From: Hydractinia symbiolongicarpus
Taxonomy: Eukaryota > Cnidaria > Hydrozoa > Anthoathecata > Hydractiniidae
Reading direction: 5' to 3'
Assembly (NCBI RefSeq): GCF_029227915.1
Contig: NC_079876.1
Location: 16,494,001-16,558,000, forward strand
Length of the DNA stretch: 64,000 nt
The stretch's first letter is position 1, and the number at the start of each line of letters is the position of its first letter. The notes below the pieces were generated by a model that was not told the origin of the DNA, ran no database searches, and saw nothing but the letters and a program-made list of their open reading frames with translations. The position numbers and the translations under genes are program-made. Below, piece by piece: positions 1 to 12,134 of this stretch.

Positions 1-896
1 GTCAAAACAGTAAAATAACATCGAAAAGTGTGCTATGATATTAAAGTGACATTTTTCCGCGTTCTAACTTTGAAGCGTTAAAACTTATCAATAAAACGTG
101 TTAAGATTCCAAAGCAGTACAAGCGAAATGACTTTATAAGCCTAAATTTCCCGGAAATCTTTAAAGTCAAGTGACAATATCAGTAGTCTTTATCGGTTAA
201 AGATTCTAGTGTTTCATGTTGTGTCTCGAATGTTAAACACTTTTACATTTTCCTTTTACGATTGGCATAAATTTAAGGCATCAACGAAAGTCTAAGTAAT
301 GTTTCATTGTTCATAAAGAAATTCTGAAAAGATGTAATATCTATTTTATATCCAAAAAGCTGCATAAATATAGCATCTTTGCTGTACTCGCCAAGGTATT
401 TGTTATAAAAAACTTTATTCTTCTACCGTCTTGTTTGAGATTTAAGAAAATATGTCGACCTATTTTGAAATAACAGGAAATACAATCGTCATCTATTATA
501 GGATCATCGCAATTAGATATCAGATTTATTTTATAAAATTATCTGTTCCTTTATCATATTTCCTATTATTATATACCCGTAAGCAAAAACAGCCATTGAA
601 TAAATAATCGTATTCCACCCGTATTATTCAATGCTTGTGACGTAACAAAAGTTTTGACAAAACATTCGTAAACGCATGTTTTGATTTTATCCTTTCCTCC
701 TCATTAATTTTTATCGTAATTAACTGTGATTGGTTGTTTCTTAGTGGTCCGTTTTCTGATTGGTCGATTTCCAAACACGTGAAATGGCGGGAACTTTTTT
801 GTCGAGAAAATTCTTTTTACAACGAAAACAAAACAAACACAAAACAAAATAAGTAATATTAATTATAACAATCTCTTTTGGGTATATAATAAAACA
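1..896. other. Non-coding AT-rich sequence
   Basis: No open frame, splice-bounded exon or RNA gene could be supported here. The stretch is AT-rich with scattered short homopolymers. Confidence 0.5.
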
Positions 897-1033
897 TATA
901 TACAATAGGTAAACATAGGTTATTGGATTTATTAACCCTCGGTGATATTATATTCAACTCCGCTGCGCGTCGTTGAATATAAATCACCTCGGGTTAATAA
1001 ATCTCAATAACCTATGTTTACCTATTGTATATC
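897..1033. repeat. Near-perfect palindrome of about 137 bp (MITE or foldback type)
   Basis: The left arm begins ATATACAATAGGTAAACATA and the right arm ends with its reverse complement near 1033. Both arms continue inward through matching TTATTAACC-CGGTGAT and TTCAAC segments to a GC-rich centre near 962-972. The arms are about 60 bp each with few mismatches. No coding content fits between them. A miniature inverted-repeat element is the simplest reading; the family is unknown. Confidence 0.7.
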
Positions 1034-1039
1034 TACTTA

Positions 1040-1558
1040 TTATCTTCCATTGTATTTAATAAGCCTTTAAATCTTTCTTCCGTCGATAAGGCAATTTCAA
1101 AATATTTCTGCTTTTCATCTATCATTAATTCTATAAATGTTTTCTCTCCCTTCAGCCTTCACATTTTCATTTATGGTATCAGAAATGAAAATATCTTTCT
1201 TTATCAGCGACATACATTCTAAAAAGCATTTCTCAAAGAGGCTACAAGTATCTAATTTATCCAACCTTGACTTTAAATTGAGTAGATTGTCCTAAAAAAG
1301 CCCAAAACCTGAATCAAATTCCTTTAGATATTCTTTGTAAAATAAGCCCAGCCCACAGTTTTTGTCTCTTAACATGTCTTTCATCGTAGGATGGATTTTT
1401 GCAGCATACCAATTTGTTTCTTGAACCTGTGTATATTTGAATTTCTTCTCTACTACTTCCATCGCTGTAATTTTACGGAGGGTTAACGATAAATGATGTT
1501 GCAGAAAATCTTGAGAATTAACTGATAAATTTTTTCTGGAGCACCAGAAATACAACAA
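1040..1558 (-). pseudogene. Possible degraded coding relic, unidentified
   Basis: On the minus strand a frame of about 88 codons ends at a TAG near 1292. It continues in the same frame beyond that stop with protein-like, acid- and lysine-rich sequence down to about 1120. It then appears to resume in a shifted frame ending near 1040 (ending LLNTMEDNK). Composition looks more coding-like than the flanks, with charged residues and few runs. The frame has at least one stop and one shift. I do not recognise the family. It could be chance open sequence. Confidence 0.22.
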
Positions 1559-3389
1559 GATGATATAAGCACATGTCTTTTTTATTGTATATTTACATTA
1601 GCGTTTGTGGAAATCCAGTTTTTGGCAACAAAATGATATTTAGTGAAATTTTGGTGAATAAAAAATTACACCGACTAAATGAGCATATCACTTGCATTGA
1701 AAAAGACTTTTCTGGATTAGAGGATGAAGTTCTTATATGCGTTCTTAAATAAACTGAGTTTTCTTTGGAAATTGTTGTCAATATAGAAAATACGAGAACA
1801 TTTAAACACAAAAAGATTTTAAAAGGTTAAATAAAAAAAACCACATGAAAAATAAACATTAATAAACGATTAAACTTTCTCATACCAAACAATCGCAACC
1901 AAGGGCAGAAAATTCGCATAAAATAATTTTTTCTGGACAAATGCCATGGTGATTTTTCACCTATGAGAAATAAATATTTAAAAAAAGTCATCGGAACATA
2001 AAGAATCCAAACAGAAAGAGTTGTGATACTCCTTCTGATAAACCTATTTAAGCTGGGGTTCATCGAACATATCATAAATTAGGCTTACCCAAATGGAATC
2101 AAGCATATCATAAAAAGTAAATGGATGATGGAAATTTGTATAATGCCGCTATACATGCATAATACCAGTACCATTATTTTAGGCTTCAAAAAATTTTAAC
2201 CTTCCTGTTGAATAGTATGGCAGCTAAATTAAAAGTACTTATTGTTAACGTACGTTAAAAATAATCTCAAACTTATTTTTTTCAGTTAAAATGAATCTCT
2301 CACACGATTTTAGGACCTTCACGAATACTTTTAAAAGAAGACTAGCCAAAGTAAAATAAAACACCAATATTTCATATGCATGTGCATATATCCTCCACAT
2401 TTTACAATGGGGTACATCATGGCAGTTCTAAGTAAGGCTGCATTTGTTATATAATAAAATATTAATACCGTTTCCCTTTCCATCAATTCATCTGAGCAGT
2501 CGTTTCGACATTTTACCGGAAACTTTTCGCAGGTATGATAATGCCCCTGAATTAATCAGATAGTAAAAGTTATTTTAGAAGTTAAAAATCCACAGCAGAA
2601 TTTCTTCTTTTCAGGTACTTTACTTCGACAAGTGACATGAAAAAAACTTAGAGAAATAAATAGAGTGAAACATATACAGTATGTGCTTTATAAGTAAAAC
2701 AGATTTTCCTTTTCCTTGAATCTGGGTTAAATAATACCCTAAATACCCTCTTTTTAGTTCAATGGAACATGTTAAGTCGCAATAGACGGGTTTTGTCAAA
2801 AACCCGTCCTAAGCACAAGCGCATTTTTTGTATGTTCGAACGTTCTGGTAAAGTTTTCTTTTATTACTAATGAAAGCAAAAGTAATAGGTTAAAGGCTAA
2901 AAAATAACAAACAAGTTGAAATGCGCATTTCTTTTTTAAATGATCCTAAGTGTAGTGAGATACTGATAACACGGGTTACCATTCTAATTACAAAGCAGAA
3001 CTTTGGAATTTAAAGTATTCGTTGAAGTCAGCATTTCTTTTTTTTAAATTTGTTTTTCTTTATTTTAGAACAACAAATTTTTAACCCTATCTATGCCATC
3101 TATGCCACAAAAATTATTGCTAACAGTCATCATTTAAAGCACGATTGTCTTGAGACAGACATCACTCGTATCAAGTTCTATGACTTCCAATCTAATACAA
3201 AGGAATTTACAGGGGTAGGGCATTTCTAACCCGCACCATGTGACTGTGAAGTTACATGTTATACAACGTAAGTTGTTCTTGCAAAATGGCAATGACCGTA
3301 GATTTTGTTAGGACGCTGTAACTGCTTTCAAAAATTTTAAATAACAATTTCTAACATCTATTGGTTATTTACTTACTCTAATATTTTTT
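1559..3389. other. Non-coding, nothing recognised
   Basis: Only short spurious frames are present. A small GC-rich hairpin (GACGGGTTTTG/CAAAAACCCGTC) sits at about 2786-2809 and may be part of a dispersed repeat. Confidence 0.4.
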
Positions 3390-4185
3390 TCATAAAAATT
3401 CAGCGTTTATTTCTGGCTTTTTAACTTTTGTAAAATTGCGAATGTTACGCATTGAGTTGCTTTCATCTAAACTGTCTTTAACTTTATGTTTAAATCTATA
3501 TTTTCTGGTACAGCTGTAACTACATTGCACCATGTTTTGCTTTGGTTTCACAAGTAGTGCATACTTTCTGTCTTTGACCATTAAATTTTCTTATACACTT
3601 TACAGTAATCTTCTAACAACATTTATCTCAATATTGCTAATCTTGCCAATCCATCCACATCCTTTTTTGGCATGTTGACATTTCACTTTGACTGATGAAA
3701 TGATCCTATTTATCATCGTAGCTGGAGTAACCAATGAATATTTAGAATCGTAAGTAAAATGTGTCGATTAAAAGCTGTTACAAAGTTTCCATACTCACGA
3801 AATTGCGGTCTATTTTTGTTCGACAAGTTGAACAGACAGGATGCAAATGGCTAAAATGAATAATTCGAAAAGTCAATATTTCATTATTTCCTAGATAGAT
3901 AATGACATTCAATTTGGAAAAGTGCTGCTTTTCCCGACCTGGGAAACAATTAGTGTCATAGTTGATCCAAAGATATGCTATATTGTTTAATATATCGATG
4001 GTGGGTGAAGTAAAGCTCTAGAAATACCTTCTTTACCTGCTATCTTCCCATCAATCTAAACAACTCGTGCACATTCCATGGCCACATCTTAGCTGCATCG
4101 CGTTTTTCATCGAATTCATGCAGATGATGCAATAAAAATCATCCCTTACTTCTTCAGCAACTTCAAAACGAAATCCTCCAGACAT
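3390..4185 (-). pseudogene. TRAF-like RING plus zinc-finger gene relic
   Basis: Reading the minus strand from an ATG at 4185, the frame gives MSGGFRFEVAEEV and then a RING-type half-site: YCIIC, RCGHGMC, TSC (Cys-x2-Cys, Cys-x-His-x2-Cys, x2-Cys). It reaches a TGA at 4051-4053. A plausible donor (GCAG|GTAAAG) follows at 4037/4036. After a possible acceptor (TACTCCAG, exon start 3721) another frame reads VKVKCQHAKKGCGWIG, the typical start of a TRAF-type zinc finger (V-x-C-x4-5-GC-W-x-G). The frame then meets stops at 3600-3602 and 3591-3593 and continues in frame with a second Cys pair (QCSYSC) to 3390. TRAF-family proteins link TNF and Toll receptors to ubiquitin signalling. The stops and the missing second half of the RING suggest a decayed copy. 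An unspliced true gene with misread exons is less likely. Confidence 0.5.
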
Positions 4186-7100
4186 AGTTATGCTTCTATT
4201 TCTTACCTATTTACAATCAAAAAGAAGAACATTGCACCATAGGTAAATATGGATGCTAATAAAAAAAAGCAATAATTGAGAAATGACATCTTTCATTTAG
4301 TGTTAAATCCCGCTCACTGCTTGCCAGTATGTTAGTGACGAACAAAGTAGTTCTTCCTCAATATGACTTACACGCATTATACTCGCCCGTCATGATCAGA
4401 GGTCTGATCGGGGTGAAGCATTCTCTGTTGAGAATAAAATACAGATGTGCTATGATAAATATTCACCTATATAAAAACTTTTATGGTATAAATAAATACG
4501 CAGCCATGATGGTGTATTTCATTCCTCTATCGCAGAAAAAATAATTCACATAAAACTTAGCATGTGTTTATGTGGAATAATCTAAAGGTATTTTTTTATG
4601 ATATCAACACTTTAAATTTAAATATTAAGGACAAAAAGTTCGAAGAGAGTCAATTATGTAGTAGCTCAACTTTTGTAAGCATACCTAACAAATCTGGCAT
4701 TCAGTACAATTTGCAAGGTAGTAATACTTTTGTATTTCACTACTCTCAAGTGTATTTAGTGTGTGTGTTAAAGCCGCTGTTGAATAAAATTATTTAGAAT
4801 TTACTGGTGAATTTCTAAGTATTTGTTGATCATTACAAATTTAAAAGGTTGTTTTTTATGCAAACATATCTGATGTTCTTCAATTTCTTTTGCCAACCCT
4901 TGACAAGATTTGCTTTAAAGGTTAATAAAGCTACAATCATTTCTAACTTGCCTAAAGTTAATTATGTTTTTCTTTGGAATCAGAATGTCTTTATTCTCAG
5001 GAAGCAAAGCTGTAAACGGTAAAGTAATATCTACTGAACAATAATCAAGTTTAAAATAACATAATCAAATATTAGATCGAATCTTTTTTCATCTCAAACA
5101 CGCAACTCGGTCCCATTTCTGTTACTTTTAAGCTGACTCTTTTTCTCTACCTTGGGCTTCTTATCTTAAGCAATATGTTTTTGTTCTTACAGTCCGCTGT
5201 ATACAAATTCTAAAGGAAAGATCTTGTGTATGGTAAATATTCACGAACAAACTCAGTCATTTTCCAGAAATTTGGAATACCCTGAAATTAAGAAATTCGT
5301 ACCTGCGGACTATAAAATTCAGATAAATTACTTAATAAGTGCCAATAATATAAATGGAATGCAGCTAGTTTGTGATACTTATAAAATATTACACTTCATA
5401 AATTGATTACAGTATCTTAAAAAGTTCAATTGGATGCTCCTGCTTCCCAACGTAAATTCCCAATATTAGCCATAATTCCCAACTGCTTTCACTGTCCGTT
5501 CAACAGAACTATTACTATCGTTTTCGCCCTTATCGCTACAACGCAAAAAGCGCTGACTCATTGCGCAGTGCATGTGCAATGGACAGCAATTTCCGCTGAA
5601 CAGGTGAAAATGAATTCATTTGCGGAGATCAAAAGGTTTAACTAATTCGACTTTTGCGCCTAGCTCGCCGGCGCTTTAGCTTTTTGACCAACTAAACTTA
5701 GGGGAAAAACAATTCTGCATAATTTTGGTTACATTGCATAACAGCAAAGTGAAATGACATTACAACTTCCAAACAACAAACTTTTTTTCTTTAACCAATC
5801 CTTCAACATTATTTGGTTAATAAGTGAAAAAATATACCCTTTTTTAAAGGCTAATAATGGTGGCAATTTCTCAGAAACAAAGAGTATTAAAAACTAATAT
5901 TTAGAGCTAAAAACTTAAACTTTTGTAAAAAAGACTTTTATGCTCCTTTACTTTTAAATTCCCATACTTTTTTTTGGCTAGCCTTTGCGGTTGGTTATTT
6001 AGCAAGTCGGTAATGGTAAATTTTGCAGAGGTTCCCCCGTTTGTTTAAAAAACTTTTTGTGCGCTACACTCTATTGATTTATGAAAATCAATCTCGCTTG
6101 CAAGATGAGTAAATGGAATTCAGTATTAAAACACTGTTTCAAATATAAACAAACTCTTTCACACGACTGCCAAATATTTTGTGTCTATAAACAAATAAAG
6201 AATATTTATAATAAATTTCCTGAACTGACTAGATATGGTTTCCAGTAAACACTTACGCACTTTATAATATTTGTAGTTTTATTTGGATACTTTTTAGCTA
6301 CAACACAGAGCATGGATACTGTTAGTAGAAACCAGGTATTCTATACAATATAAAAGATAAGTAAATATGATGTACAGTAGACATGAAATCCTGGTAAAAA
6401 TTACTTCAGTTGCAGAGTTTTGTACCGAGCAGGTCTTGGCACTAGCAAAGCCCTAGTAGGGAAAAATTTTAAAATCTCTGACAGAGCGTAAAGAGTTTGC
6501 TAGGGAAAAGTAGAGCTGCACAGAAAATTAGTCACTTTTTCCTTTTTTTTTGAATTTTTTATTCTGGTGGACAATATAGATTTTACAATAATTTGAAAGA
6601 AAGAAACACAGTAATGACATAAGAGTGTATAATATAAAAAAGAGACAAAATTCAAAGCCTAAGCTTGGTTATTGAATAATAAAAGCTACAGCCATATCTT
6701 GTAGTCTTAATGTTACCTCAAGTAAAGAAACCTTAGTTTTGGTAGCTAATTTCATCGCAGATTTTCACTATATATTGTCTTAAAGATACCAAAGTGTTGG
6801 TAAAAAAGGACTTAATAACCACTGTCTACAAGCCTCCACAAAACTAGTGAGGCAAAATACCCCACCCCATTTTTCAGTGTTGTTGTGACTTTTTTTGTCT
6901 AGCTAGGCACCTTGCTCTATCCCACTGCAACTGTCCACGTGGTCACACAGGCCTTCAACATTGATTTGAGGAGAGGGAGTGTTTCCATGTGATTTGTTGT
7001 TTTTTCTTACCATATATTGAGTGGTGTCATTTAATTTTGTAAACTGTTGTAGCTTTAACTAGTTTGCTATAATCGGGTTAAATGATGACACGACAAACAT

Positions 7101-9115
7101 ATTGGAATAATTTCACTTATAGATGTCGATTTTTTTTTAGCATCATTCGTACGGTAATTTGGTAGGCGGGTAAGTGTAAAAATGCTCTAAGGTCCAAAAT
7201 AAGCGAAATCCAACTTTACCTTTGTTACGCCTTAGTATGTTGCATTGGAACAATTTTAATCTGTAAAATAGCAAGTTTCAGCCGCTGTGAAAAATAAAAC
7301 AAAACAATATACTGTGGTTAAAATCAACAAATCAATGGAAATAACTTTTAAAACAAGTTAACTATTCTCATCAAAATTAGATATTACATACAAAAATTTT
7401 CCGGAAATTGTGCAAAATATAAGCAAAATTTTTCATGATGTCAATGTTCTATAAAATTGGAAAGTGGACCTTGCAAAAATTCCTCTTGTATTGTGTCTCC
7501 AATATTTACTAAAATTTAGAAAACTTTTAAAACAAAAACAATTTTATAAGCACAATACAGTGTAACATGCACATTATATATATCCCTGGGTAGCTAGCTA
7601 CGTAGTATATACAATACTAATTTTCAACAAAAGTTAACTTTAGAAGAAGAGTAAAGTTACACAGGTGATCAATGTTCCGTCAAACTCAGTCATTTTACTA
7701 TCATTTAAGTGTGTATTTCATTTTACATCGATTTTATCTGTGCTCTTCTTTAAATAGCTATCTATACTTTTCAAATTAATTCTTTGATAATTGCTCTACC
7801 ACGTTAATCCATGTCAAACTTGCTTGCACATAGCTAGCTTACTTGAGAAAAACTTGCTTTGGGTAAAAGCAGAAACATCAGACAGAATTGTGCACTTTGA
7901 CTTTATTTTTAGTATTAACCAGAACAGATATTTATTTAGGCTATCAAAACAAAATAACACAAACAAAAAAATGAGTTACTACAAGCGCTTTGCTACTACT
8001 CAGATCTGTGCGGTGTAAAACACAGTGATAATATAAGTACCTGTTTATAATTCATGCGTAAGTACTTGAATCTAATTCATGCGTAAGTATTTGATTCTAA
8101 TTCTTCTGCTTTTTAAAAACATGAAGCGACACGCATGAAATTTAACATGGACTCTTTAAACAGCACATGCTCCACGCTCGATATACAGTTGAGCACTATA
8201 TCTTCAATGCTGGAATTAAGCACACCCCTTCGTATAAGCATAAAATACTTTTAATAAATTTGTTAAAAGTATCAAATACCAATGAAATATTCACCGAATT
8301 TTTTGTTAGCTAGCTAACTAGATAGCTAACTATAACCATTTGCCAACCTTTACAGCGACAAAAATTTCCTCTTTTGTGCTGAAACTGATTTGTTTTCAAT
8401 TTGTTTTTATTATATTATAGGAACTAAATTACCTCGTACGACATAAAAAAAACTTTTAATTTTGACCCTGATGCATCATACCTGGTCTTTCTACAAATGA
8501 AAATTTTTTAAAAATATTAGCAATACGGGAGTCGGTTAAATTCTGATGCAGCAATAAACAATTCATCAGTTACATTTTTTTTCACTAGTGAAAAACTCGC
8601 GAGTAAGAAAATTTCAACTTTTGAATATATTTTAAGATGAATATATTTTTGAATATCTTCACTTTGTATCTAAAATTTAAAAATTTACCTCATATTAAAA
8701 TGTTAAAGTGTATTTTTTCAAAGTCTTCTTGTACCCACTCCTTCGCTTTGCAGCGCGGAGTCGGTATCAAATCTGTTTACTACATCATATTCTGAGAATG
8801 CTGCGTTAAAGTGGGCAGTGAGGACAATTCTGGTGATCTGAAAAACCTAAGCTCCATTGTGTGATGACAGTTTGTCGCTCTTTTGACCAAAAAATTAAAA
8901 CTTGTCCGTTGCTAAGACTTGACCGTTAAGTTGTAAGTTTCCTGTTTACTCTTTTATTCTTGTTTCTTAAAAAATCAAATGGTGTGAGTCTATAAGAATA
9001 ATAAAAGTGAGAATTTGCAGAACTACAGCGTTTTACAGCGACACAGATAATTTGCTGTTTCTTGTCAGGATGAAAACGTTTGAGAAACAGAGGTTAATGT
9101 CATATTGAACATTGC
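4186..9115. other. Long AT-rich region without a supported gene
   Basis: Open frames here are 60-77 codons, low in complexity and without recognised motifs or convincing splice contexts. One two-copy direct repeat of 25 bp (unit beginning AATTCATGCGTAAGTA) lies at 8049-8098. A GC-richer patch near 5480-5690 could be part of a dispersed repeat but shows no domain. Confidence 0.4.
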
Positions 9116-9238
9116 ATGGCAGTGAGGAGGATTAGATCCGCGTTCCCCAGAATGATGAAAGCCGATGACTACGTACTGCAATATAATAGTGATGACGAAC
9201 GCGGACAGTTGATCCGAATGGTGTATAAATGGCTAGAG
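9116..9238 (+). CDS. Candidate short first exon, unidentified
   Basis: An ATG at 9116 opens 41 codons (MAVRRIRSAFPRMMKADDY...) ending at a possible donor (CTAGAG|GTGATT, 9238/9239). The segment is clearly less AT-rich than its flanks and rich in Arg, Asp and Glu, as real exons here are. No downstream exon in a matching phase was identified and no family is recognised. The antisense strand is also open here, so coding on either strand, or neither, remains possible. Confidence 0.22.
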
Positions 9239-10408
9239 GTGATTTTTTATCATTGTGCATCCGCCGTTGATGTGTTGGCGAACTCCTATATGGCATTTTT
9301 TTTTTGGGGGGGGAGGGGAGGGAGAATATGGTCTGCAGAATATTAAACACGGTCAAAATAAACATGGCGCACAAGCTGCACGTAAAGGTACAGGGTGGCA
9401 TTTTACACTCTAACCAATTTTTTTTGACTTCAGCGCTTAAATTGTAACTGTAAGTGGTAAATTTGGATGTTATATTTTAATTAGAAGAACTTTGATTGCA
9501 AGTAATCGCAATTATATAATTACGATTTTGGATAATGGATGATGTTGTATATTATTTGTGCATTTGTGCAGGTCCAGACCGTGCCATAAAAAGTGATTTT
9601 ATCATCTTTGCTGTAGAAATCTTTAGGACATATATACTTGCTAATTTAAGAACTATATATGTGACAGATAATAATGCTTAATAATATTCATCACTGTAGT
9701 ATACCACCCCATAAAGTGACTTATTACACCATAAAAGTTTTGCGGGAAGAAAAAAAAGAAAGATTTCTGAGAAGAAATAAGACTTTTTAGTGTGATAAGA
9801 AAAAAGATTTGCTAGAAAAACCAAAACTATTTTTAGAACAATAAGAAAACACACTTGAAGAATTAAAACTTTCTTTAGCGTGATGTTAAAAATACGTAGA
9901 TGGTTATAAATATCTAAACTTTTTTAGTGCAGTAAAAAGAGTGTTAATATTATTCCCAAATATTATAGTTCATATTTTGTGATTGTTAGCACATTTATAC
10001 AATAGCATGCATGTCTTAAATTTGAACAAAATTTTTTCGTATATATTATTGTTAACACACGCAATTATAGATAACAATAGAAACATGCAAAATACATGTG
10101 ATAACAAAGGGCACATGAAGTTTGTTATGTAAACATGACTTCATTACGGGACATCGTGAAATGCGAGTACATGTAACATTACATTCAGGCGGTACTGTAC
10201 AGATGTTTTTACACGCATGTATTTTGATATTTTATTATTTATACTAGCGCATTACTTTGCAAGACATACAAAAAAGAATATTGTAAAGCAACATGCGTAA
10301 TGTGATGAGATTTAAGGATTGTTTCAACAACGTATGTATCTATAATAATACAGAGAGTGTGTGCGTCTGTGAAAGGCGAAGTGGATGCGTTCATATCCCT
10401 TTGCTGTA
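9239..10408. other. Non-coding, nothing recognised
   Basis: AT-rich sequence with a G-rich run at about 9303-9320. No exon or RNA gene could be supported. Confidence 0.4.
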
Positions 10409-11851
10409 TAGTACAGTCCAGATGTAAGCATACGCGTACGCTAAACTTGCAAAAATAATTGCTTTGTGTTAAAAGCATAAGCATAGCAAGAAACATTGTT
10501 TAAAAACAATACTCTGCGCGAGAAAAAATTAAACATGAAGGCCATTGAATTTTTATTTTTTTTAACAACAAAACTAATTATAGTAACACGATTTTAATCT
10601 CGATATATTTAAAAACACAAGCTCTTTTAAAAAACAACAAATCCAATGATCTAAATATTTAAAAAAAGCTAATGCTGCTTTTAGAACTTTTAGTAATATT
10701 TCTTTATCGTCGAAACGTATTTTTTAACATGGGAAACTTTTAAAAGTTCTTTCTATAAAAAACAACGTTTAGCAACGCAAACGGAAAAACCCTACGTTCG
10801 GGACTTTTTCTTTCGCGATAAGATTTCGAAAACAAATTAAATTTTTATACCGAAGAAAGAAAAAATCTAAAAATATAACTTGACGTTTTATAGTATCAAC
10901 CTACATTTTATTGTTAAAAACATTGTCTTTGTTTTTTCTAGCACACAACAGCTCTATCTCTTAAAAGATTTAAACAATGCATCTCGCTGTCTATTTATTT
11001 TCGCGCAAATCTTTTATTTTATAAAACTATCAAGCAATGGCTAGCCGTGTTACATTGATAGAGTTGATAACATTTTAAATACTTAAAACACTATCTAACA
11101 AAGCTATCCTATCGCCATTCTTCGTTCTATAACTTTCTAAAAAATCATTTCTATCGCTGCTCTTCATTATTAAACTTTTAAAATGTGATATAACGAAGCT
11201 TTTCCATCGTCGTCCTTCGTTCTTAAACTTTTAAAATGCGATTTAAAAAACATTTCTATCGCCGCTTTTCGTTTTTAAACTTTTAAAATGTGATCTAAAA
11301 AAAACATTTCTATCGCCGTTTTTCATTTTTAAACTTTTAAAATGCGGTCTAAAAAAAACATTTCTATCGCCGTTTTTCATTTTTAAACTTTTAAAATGCG
11401 GTCTAAAAAAACATTCTAAAACACGATATAAAATAGCTTTTCTATCAAAATTAAAGTTTCAATCTTTGTTAAAATATAATAATTTCTATTGCTTAAAAGC
11501 TTTATTTAACCCGCGCAACCAACAATGCCTTCCCGCTAGTTTATTTAGTTTCCACACAAAACTTTTGTTTAATAAAAATAGTAAACAATGGCTCTTCGTG
11601 TCACATTGACAGAGTTGATTACATTTGCAATTTTGCTATTGGGAATAGTTTTGTTAACACTATTTAACAATAGTTACGCGCAGTTATAATAAGCCATTTT
11701 TTCTTCAATAATCTTTTGTTTATTACGCGCAAGTTAATGACTTACAAGACTCGCAAGATAATTAATAAGAACAAAAGACAAACAACTACCGCCTCCGAGA
11801 AAAAGGTGTGAAACTTGAGCGTCTGCATACGCTTACATCTGGACTGTACTG
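10409..11851. mobile_element. Non-autonomous Tc1/mariner-like element (about 1.44 kb)
   Basis: The two ends are inverted copies. The left end reads TAGTACAGTCCAGATGTAAG and the right end is its reverse complement, beginning CAGTACAGTCC when read inward. The first 20 or so positions match nearly perfectly and similarity decays over about 38 bp. Both ends are bordered by TA (10407-10408 and 11852-11853), as expected of TA-targeting Tc1/mariner elements, whose termini commonly begin CAGT. The interior has no transposase frame; it carries internal tandem repeats and a duplicated segment containing CAATGGCT near 11035 and 11585. The call as a MITE-like derivative is inference from ends and TA borders. 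Confidence 0.6.
11150..11415. repeat. Tandem repeat, unit about 54-60 bp, inside the mariner-like element
   Basis: About four to five imperfect copies of a unit containing ATTTCTATCGCCGTTTTTCA followed by AAACTTTTAAAATGCGGTCT. The two central copies are nearly identical. The flanking copies are more diverged, as expected of unequal crossing-over. Confidence 0.7.
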
Positions 11852-11866
11852 TAGGCGAAAAACTTA

Positions 11867-12093
11867 TGTCTCAGGCGATTACTAATAAGAATCAATTGGT
11901 GGTGGAGTTTACTTGTGTTGAACCAATCTTGCTGGTGAAATCATTGTATTTATAATAGTGGTATATATTGTGTTGTGTGTAAATCAATTGGGTATATTTG
12001 GTGTTGTGTTATTAGGAGAACTGTGAAGATAACCTACAGGAGAACTGTGAAGATAACCTACAGGTTAGTCATACACATATTGCGATTTTAACA
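11867..12093 (+). repeat. 5' LTR of copia element 1
   Basis: Starts TGTCTCAGGCGATTAC and ends TTTTAACA. It carries a tandem 24-bp duplication (AGGAGAACTGTGAAGATAAC...) at about 12014-12063 that the 3' LTR has once. It lacks 11 bp near its start relative to the 3' LTR. Confidence 0.85.
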
Positions 12094-12095
12094 AA

Positions 12096-12107
12096 TGGTA
12101 GCAGAGG
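12096..12107 (+). promoter_or_regulatory. Primer-binding site of copia element 1
   Basis: TGGTAGCAGAGG follows the LTR end after 2 bp. It resembles the complement of an initiator-Met tRNA 3' end, the primer used by many copia elements. Element 2 has the same motif directly after its 5' LTR. Confidence 0.7.
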
Positions 12108-12134
12108 AATAAAATTGCAAAGTATCATAGAGAA

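Noticed and set aside
9132-9401. 89-codon minus-strand frame
   Set aside because: It includes a translated G-run and no motif; the plus-strand candidate exon there is slightly more plausible, though also weak.
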